From: Collinsella sp. MSK.8.10
GTDB taxonomy: Bacteria; Actinomycetota; Coriobacteriia; Coriobacteriales; Coriobacteriaceae
NCBI RefSeq assembly: GCF_019041915.1
Contig: NZ_JAHPYF010000001.1
Coordinates: 372,001 to 436,000 of the forward strand
DNA: 64,000 nt
Direction: 5' to 3'
Made by a program: the position numbers and the translations under genes. The notes under the pieces are model-generated. The model was not told the DNA's origin. It saw only the letters and a program-made list of their open reading frames with translations, and made no database searches. Below, in pieces: positions 59,832 through 64,000 of the stretch. How positions within the stretch are numbered: position 1 is the first letter of the stretch; each line of letters opens with the position of its first letter.

Positions 59832-60464
59832 CTACATGCCCGCAAGGCCCCGAGAGGCGGTGGCACACATAAACGCCAGGACTAGGATCACGAGTGAGCC
59901 CGCGATGTCGACCAGCACGCCCATTGCGCGACGCTCAAACAGCCAGCTCTCAAAGTGCGGAGCGACGTTGCGCCAAACACGCCACAACAAGATGCCCATG
60001 CCGATGACGCCAGGAATATTGAGCAGCAAAATCTCGGAGCACAAGAGACCAATCAGGTTGCCGGCGGCAAAGCCCGCATCGCCCTCGCAGTATTTGCGAT
60101 AAATCATGTACAACATGTATGCCACAAACGGCTGCAGGCACGCAGAGATAAACGTAACCACCATCGAGGGGTCCTGAGAAAAGACATCGGTGAGCTTATC
60201 CACGCTCGTGGCATCCTTAGAGGCCAGGAACAGACCAATGACCACCACGGGCACCACGCCCAAAATTACCTCGACCAGAGTAAACAACTTGGCAGTCAAA
60301 TCCTCACTAGCCGAATTCAAATGAGGCGCCCACTCAGGATGAGCATGCGCGCCGACCTTTTTCTCCTTATCGGCACGGGCAACCTTACCGTCCTCATTAA
60401 CCACGCGATTAGGATCACGACGAGTCCCAGCAGCGGCCATCCGAGCCCGAGACTTCTTACCCAT
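59832..60464 (-). CDS. Multi-pass membrane protein of unknown function
   Basis: A 210-residue protein. The first 60 residues are basic and hydrophilic (MGKKSRARMAAAGTRRDPNR). Four or so membrane helices follow (LFTLVEVILGVVPVVVIGLF, VVTFISACLQPFVAYMLYMI, ILLLNIPGVIGMGILLWRVW, GVLVDIAGSLVILVLAFMCA). No known motif. ATG 60464 is used; an ATG five codons upstream is possible, and both ribosome-binding sites are weak (GATGGGGTG). The gene is bracketed by two direct copies of the same composite repeat. Confidence 0.7.
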   Translation of the reverse strand: MGKKSRARMAAAGTRRDPNRVVNEDGKVARADKEKKVGAHAHPEWAPHLNSASEDLTAKLFTLVEVILGVVPVVVIGLFLASKDATSVDKLTDVFSQDPSMVVTFISACLQPFVAYMLYMIYRKYCEGDAGFAAGNLIGLLCSEILLLNIPGVIGMGILLWRVWRNVAPHFESWLFERRAMGVLVDIAGSLVILVLAFMCATASRGLAGM

Positions 60465-60559
60465 ACAAAAACACCCCATCAGGTAGTAGATAAACTAAAA
60501 GTCGCTACCCAGTGTACCCCACCCATGAACGGTGCCGTCCCAACCAGCCCCCACACAAA

Positions 60560-60721
60560 ACGTGCCGCCCCAAAAGGGGCGGCACACAAACTTTTTTATC
60601 AGCTTTTCTGTATCGAGCACGCGACGACCCAAAGCGGGCCGGGAGGGCCGGACTACCTTCCCTCAACGCGACCCTGCGGAGCCGTGAGCGGGGAGGGAAG
60701 GTAGTCCGGCCCTCCCGGCCC
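60560..60721 (-). repeat. Family I composite repeat, copy E
   Basis: Same layout as copy D. Palindrome arms 60636-60663 and 60694-60721 are complementary over all 28 bases but differ in sequence from copy D. The 30-base loop has GCGACCCTGC and GGAGCCGTGAGCG. The spacer (60586-60627) is about 90 percent identical to that of copy D. The terminator GTGCCGCCCC/GGGGCGGCAC is at 60562-60585. It follows the rubrerythrin gene. Confidence 0.8.
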
Positions 60722-60742
60722 AGCTCACGCTAGCGCCACGCG

Positions 60743-61282
60743 CTAGTAGTTCACCACCTGCTCCTCAAAGTACGCCTTGGGGTGGTTACACACCGGGCAC
60801 ACCTCAGGCGCCTCGGCACCAACGTGCAGGTGCCCGCAGTTCAGGCACTTCCACACCTTCACGCCCTCACGCTCAAACACTTCGCCCGACTCGATGCGCT
60901 CGACGAGTTTGTTGTAGCGCTCCTCGTGGGCCTTCTCGACGGCGGCGACGCCACGGAACTTCTCGGCGATCTCGGCAAAGCCCTCCTCCTCGGCGGTCTT
61001 GGCGAACTCGTCGTACATCGTGGTCCACTCGTAGTTCTCGCCCGCGGCGGCGTCACGCAGGTTGTCCAGAGTGCCCGGAACGGCGCCGTCGTGCAGATAC
61101 TTAAACCACAGCTTGGCGTGCTCGGACTCGTTGCCCGCCGTCTCGGCAAAGATATTCGAGATCTGAACGTAGCCGTCCTTTTTGGCCTTGGATGCATAGT
61201 AGCGATACTTGGTGTGTGCCTGGGACTCACCGGCAAAAGCGGTCTCGAGGTTCTTCTTGGTTTGGGAGTTCTCAAAATCCAT
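60743..61282 (-). CDS. Rubrerythrin
   Basis: A 179-residue non-haem iron protein that reduces hydrogen peroxide in anaerobes. The four-helix diiron domain shows the ligand motifs [24 protein letters not shown] and [13 protein letters not shown]. The C-terminal rubredoxin-like domain has [12 protein letters not shown] and [12 protein letters not shown], with CxxC pairs for one iron. Start ATG 61282 with AAGGGAAG. The gene lies between a family I repeat and a MutY-like gene. It fits an oxygen-sensitive gut anaerobe. Confidence 0.96.
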   Translation of the reverse strand: MDFENSQTKKNLETAFAGESQAHTKYRYYASKAKKDGYVQISNIFAETAGNESEHAKLWFKYLHDGAVPGTLDNLRDAAAGENYEWTTMYDEFAKTAEEEGFAEIAEKFRGVAAVEKAHEERYNKLVERIESGEVFEREGVKVWKCLNCGHLHVGAEAPEVCPVCNHPKAYFEEQVVNY

Positions 61283-61396
61283 AGGTGTACTTCCCTTCAA
61301 CGCATGCCGCCCGTAGGCTTCGAGCGGCCTCGTCTTTAGGATGCCCTCATGCCGAAAATCTAAACCTTACAATCCTGTTCTTCAGATTTGCACAGG

Positions 61397-62302
61397 CTAG
61401 ATGCTCAGCCAGCGATCGCCCTCGGCTCGGCAAAAGCCCTCACGCTCCAGGTCGGCTAGAATGCCCGCGACAAGCTCGCGCTCGACCGGTCCACGCCCAG
61501 CCGTCGCCTCCATCTCGTTAACGCCCACCACGGCATCAGCAAGCGTAATCCCCGCCGGCTGGCCATCGCGCGCTGCCAGCAACATACGCACGATATGCGC
61601 GCGCTTTTGGCGACGCGAGCCCTCAAACTTTGATTGACGGCTATAACCCGCCGAGCGCCTGGACGGATTGGGCAACGTCTTTTTTAGATATGCGCCGTAA
61701 TCCAGCAACGCGTAATACCATGCGCGCGGCGTATCGGCATCATCGAACGGCACAGCAAAGGGAGCGATCTCGTCCGCCAACGCACCGGGGGCCGCCGGAC
61801 AGGCCGCCTGAATCAGCGGCACCAGCTCGCGATCGGGAACAGCCGGTACATCGGGAAAGAAGTGATGCAGAAAGACCGTGCGCACGTTGGTCTCCAGATA
61901 CACGCCCGGAAGATCAAACGCAAACGACCGGATACCCTGCGCCGTTGCCGGGCCAATACCAGGCAAAGCAACCAAGTCACGCGTCTCGTGCGGAAACTCC
62001 CCGTTCCAGTCCTCTACAACGCGCTGAGCGGCCTTGTGGAGCGCCAGAGCGCGTCGGTTGTAGCCCATCCCCTGCCAAGCGTCCAAAACATCGGAAGGCG
62101 CGGCCTGGGCAAGCGCCTGCACGGTCGGAAAGCGATCGAGCCACGCCGGCATGCGCGTCTCCACGCGCGGCACCTGTGTTTGCTGCAGCATGACCTCAGA
62201 AAGCCAAATGATGTACGGATCGCGCGTGCGGCGCCACGGAAGGTCGCGATAACGCAGGACCCCTTCCGAACGAATCATCGAACGAAAGGGGTCCTGAATC
62301 AT
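61397..62302 (-). CDS. MutY-like adenine DNA glycosylase lacking the Fe-S motif
   Basis: A 301-residue HhH-GPD glycosylase. The adenine-glycosylase signature WLSEVMLQQTQVPRV (Glu36) and the hairpin LPGIGPATAQGIRSFAF are clear. The catalytic Asp position of MutY (LDGNVKRV) reads LETNVRTV here, with Glu137. The 4Fe-4S cysteines normally found after the core are missing: the region reads YYALLDYGAYLKKTLPNPSR with no Cys ladder. The C-terminal NUDIX-like domain is replaced by about 75 residues of winged-helix-like sequence. It may excise A opposite 8-oxoG, or have another base target. The ribosome-binding site is TAAGGAG. Confidence 0.82.
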   Translation of the reverse strand: MIQDPFRSMIRSEGVLRYRDLPWRRTRDPYIIWLSEVMLQQTQVPRVETRMPAWLDRFPTVQALAQAAPSDVLDAWQGMGYNRRALALHKAAQRVVEDWNGEFPHETRDLVALPGIGPATAQGIRSFAFDLPGVYLETNVRTVFLHHFFPDVPAVPDRELVPLIQAACPAAPGALADEIAPFAVPFDDADTPRAWYYALLDYGAYLKKTLPNPSRRSAGYSRQSKFEGSRRQKRAHIVRMLLAARDGQPAGITLADAVVGVNEMEATAGRGPVERELVAGILADLEREGFCRAEGDRWLSI

Positions 62303-62323
62303 ATCTATGCTCCTTATGCGGCG

Positions 62324-62809
62324 CTATTCCTCCCGGCAAGCACATGCACAGGCGGCGTACTCGGGAAACGCGTCGCGGTCGGCGAATTTGGAATCGACGG
62401 CCGGGAACTGGCGGTGAGCGACGATGTCGCCGAGCGAAACGGAATCGAGGTAGTCGCGCATCAACGCCTGGGCTCCGGCCCACAGGGGATGATAGCAGCA
62501 CGTACCCATGCGTGCACAGTCGCCATCGGGTGCGGTGCAATCATTCATAACCATAGGGCCCTGAACGGCCTCGACGACCTGACGAATGGTAACGTCGTCC
62601 GGACTGACCTTGAGACGCATGCCACCGTGGACGCCACGCAGGCTCTCCACAATACCGGCCTGGACCAAACCGTGCTGAATCGAGCGGGCAAACGAATACG
62701 GGACATTGACCTCTTCGGCAGCGGTGCGAACAGAAAGCAAACGCTCCGGATCCTCGGCAAGCATCGCCAACATACGAAGGGCGTAATCAGTCTTCCTCGA
62801 TATGTCCAT
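62324..62809 (-). CDS. Rrf2-family transcriptional regulator
   Basis: A 161-residue regulator. N-terminal winged helix MDISRKTDYALRMLAMLAED, then RTAAEEVNVPYSFARSIQHG and the wing LRGVHGGMRLKVSPDD. In the region where IscR/NsrR-like members bind an Fe-S cluster it has CTAPDGDCARMGTCC, so a redox- or NO-sensing cluster is plausible. A Cys-rich end CACACREE is unusual. The ATG at 62809 has AAGGGG. A double GGATATCC site upstream suggests autoregulation; the MutY-like gene 21 bases downstream is likely in the same operon. Confidence 0.9.
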   Translation of the reverse strand: MDISRKTDYALRMLAMLAEDPERLLSVRTAAEEVNVPYSFARSIQHGLVQAGIVESLRGVHGGMRLKVSPDDVTIRQVVEAVQGPMVMNDCTAPDGDCARMGTCCYHPLWAGAQALMRDYLDSVSLGDIVAHRQFPAVDSKFADRDAFPEYAACACACREE

Positions 62810-62886
62810 TTTTCCCCTTTCAAGGAATACGAACAGCTCGAACGAGCTCCGGGGCCGAGCTTGTGTCGAGACGCTAAATGACCGCA

Positions 62887-62914
62887 GGATATCCAAATAG
62901 TAAATCGGATATCC
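62887..62914. promoter_or_regulatory. Double GGATATCC operator of the Rrf2 gene
   Basis: Two identical 8-bp palindromes, 62887-62894 and 62907-62914, with centres 20 bases apart (two helical turns). They lie about 80 bases before the Rrf2 gene, around a possible -10 box. Confidence 0.6.
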
Positions 62915-63130
62915 ACTGAGCGCCGCGCTTGGAGCGAAATGCATCAAATGCGGCCTACAGTGCAATTTAGTATAACCTAACCCCCTGTCTCGTTGAACAG
63001 GTGTTGCGCAACAAAGCTGTTGTTCAGACAGATATACTTATTAGATTTTACTTGCGTTCCCGAAGGCGCGGGGATTCTGGGCGAAGATGCACCAGGGCGA
63101 TCGTTCTATCGAAACAAAGTGCATCAAACG
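62915..63130. other. Intergenic region between Rrf2 and tRNA-Asp
   Basis: No gene recognised. AT-rich in the middle (62960-63050). It may hold a promoter, but I see no structured element besides the tRNA terminator that follows. Confidence 0.4.
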
Positions 63131-63160
63131 CAAAAAGCCACGTCCGAAGACGTGGCTTTA
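63131..63160 (-). terminator. Terminator of tRNA-Asp
   Basis: AAGCCACGTC pairs with GACGTGGCTT around TTCG (minus strand), followed by TTTTTG. Confidence 0.88.
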
Positions 63161-63167
63161 ATTGCAT

Positions 63168-63245
<78 letters not shown>

Positions 63246-63291
63246 AGGCAGACGTTCGCGTTTGTTTCCGCTCGCGTGCGCTGCGGGGATT

Positions 63292-63321
63292 AGTATACAC
63301 AGAAGTCTGTCCGGCGCGCAA
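63292..63321 (-). promoter_or_regulatory. Promoter of tRNA-Asp
   Basis: Minus strand: TTGCGC (63316-63321), 18-base spacer, TATACT (63292-63297), 47 bases before the tRNA. Confidence 0.65.
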
Positions 63322-63354
63322 CAACTTTTTTGAAAAAATTTTTCGGGGCCATCC

Positions 63355-63497
63355 GGGAGGGTCTCCGGGGCTGAGGGCGGGGGTTAAGTTTGCTGCTCTA
63401 CAGTCCTGCGCAAGACGGAAAGCACATTAAGTGCTTTCCTTTGCGTGCGGAACTCGCGACAAACTTAACCCCCGCCCTCAGCCCCGGAGACCCTCCC
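63355..63497. repeat. Family III palindrome with a 37-bp perfect stem
   Basis: Arms 63355-63391 and 63461-63497 are complementary at all 37 positions. The 69-base centre folds again: GGAAAGCAC/GTGCTTTCC, with TGCGCAA/TTGCGTG around it. It lies between the tRNA-Asp promoter and the YfcE gene and has no terminator T run. Confidence 0.85.
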
Positions 63498-63620
63498 TGC
63501 CGTCACATTATTCAACCAGTTTTGCGGGCGTGCGCCGCTGCGCGGCTAGCCCGCGTGCTCCTCGGCGGGGTTGGTCTGATGGATCTTGCTGAAGCTCCGC
63601 CTTTGGCTCAAATGGAAACA

Positions 63621-63649
63621 GGGGATGCATTGTGCATCCCCCGTTTTTG
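63621..63649 (+). terminator. Plus-strand terminator hairpin near the right edge
   Basis: GGGGATGCA pairs with TGCATCCCC, then CGTTTTTG on the plus strand. No plus-strand gene precedes it. It may also serve the YfcE-like gene from the other side, where the T run is poor. Confidence 0.6.
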
Positions 63650-63655
63650 TTGCGG

Positions 63656-64000
63656 TTAGTCTAGGTCAATAAACTTGGTGCTTAGGATCTTGCCGTCTTT
63701 TACTAGCATTCTGGCCATGGTGGGGCCTCGGGTGCCTCTGGGGTAGCTGGCGCTGCCCGGGTTGAGGACTAAGCAACGGCCCACTTGGGCTTCTTTGGTT
63801 ACGTGGGTGTGGCCGTTGATGGCTACGTCTACGGATCCCACCGGAAGGTCTTCGCGGTAGTGGGCTACGGCGAATTTGAGACCTTCGTAGGTAAAGAGTG
63901 CAAGACGGTCTACATCGGGGCCGTAGTCGCGGTAGTAATCGTTGTTGCCCAGTACAGCCCGCACGGGGGCGATGGTACATAGGTGCTCGTAGTCCATCTC
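63656..64000 (-). CDS. YfcE/MJ0936-type metallophosphodiesterase, C-terminal part
   Basis: 115 codons before the stop are inside the window; the start lies beyond the right edge. The visible part shows AVLGNNDYYRDYG (the GNxD metal motif), VAINGHTHVTKEA (GHTH metal ligands) and LVLNPGSASYPRG (NPGS loop). These are the second half of the small calcineurin-like phosphoesterase fold. It hydrolyses phosphodiesters in family members; the physiological substrate is not known. Confidence 0.9.
   Translation of the reverse strand, partial: EMDYEHLCTIAPVRAVLGNNDYYRDYGPDVDRLALFTYEGLKFAVAHYREDLPVGSVDVAINGHTHVTKEAQVGRCLVLNPGSASYPRGTRGPTMARMLVKDGKILSTKFIDLD

Noticed and set aside
59651-60721. Composite transposon around the 59832 gene
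   Set aside because: The flanking repeats carry no transposase, and no target-site duplication was seen. Kept only as a recombination hypothesis.
63390-63659. An 89-codon plus-strand open frame after tRNA-Asp
   Set aside because: It is formed by the palindrome arm and the terminator and has no start signal.

Overview
The window looks like ordinary chromosome of a gut Coriobacteriia member, most probably Collinsella or a close relative. The reasons are high-GC codon use, an Flp-pilus CpaB-like gene at the left edge, mannose-family PTS plus fructosamine-6-phosphate deglycase-like genes, many GntR/UTRA regulators, rubrerythrin, and a large number of short palindromic intergenic repeats. The genus is inferred, not proved. 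I see no rRNA, CRISPR array, complete insertion sequence or recognisable prophage.

Layout. 0-6.4 kb: cpaB fragment, rsgA, a P-type calcium ATPase, and divergently pyk. 6.6-10.3 kb: a zinc-dependent phospholipase-like protein and a nickel-type ECF transporter (nikMN-nikQ-nikO) behind a near-ideal NikR operator. 10.5-14.5 kb: pheS-pheT under a T-box leader. 14.7-21.2 kb: M32 carboxypeptidase, glmM, a DUF4012 membrane protein and a DMT exporter. 21.5-26.9 kb: tRNA-Val followed by a small accessory patch (DUF5710 protein, zinc-ribbon protein, HNH endonuclease, an unknown protein, an AlbA_2/Schlafen-type ATP-binding protein) ending in dense repeats. 26.9-33.2 kb: M16C metallopeptidase, 5-formyl-THF cyclo-ligase, metA (acetyl-CoA type by its Glu111) and an atypical lactate/2-hydroxyacid dehydrogenase.

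33.2-47.7 kb is a sugar-amine (probably Amadori product) district. It holds three paralogous FrlB-like SIS-domain proteins, three GntR/UTRA regulators, a mannose-type PTS (IIAB, IIC, IID), a HAD phosphatase, a DMT transporter, and also recQ and a YitT protein. Shared operator-like motifs link regulators to targets: (A/T)ACGT-N5-ACGT before a GntR gene, the PTS operon and the DMT gene; 11-bp ATACANGTTAN repeats between the third SIS gene and its divergent GntR gene; GTTCTAT-type repeats by the first SIS gene.

47.7-64 kb: GNAT acetyltransferase, threonine aldolase, PAP2 phosphatase, mfd, nth, an ABC exporter, rmuC, an HTH protein with a clean dyad operator, two small membrane proteins, rubrerythrin, a MutY-like glycosylase without an iron-sulfur motif, an Rrf2 regulator with a double GGATATCC operator, tRNA-Asp and the 3' part of a YfcE-type phosphodiesterase.

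The most unusual content is non-coding. At least three families of long palindromes keep a conserved core inside locus-specific arms. Family I is at 1674, 59730 and 60636; family II at 12976 and 37264, with a covarying base pair, a UUCG tetraloop and purine internal loops; family III at 63355 has a 37-bp perfect stem. Several other dispersed repeat families lie between genes. These are the best candidates for something undescribed.
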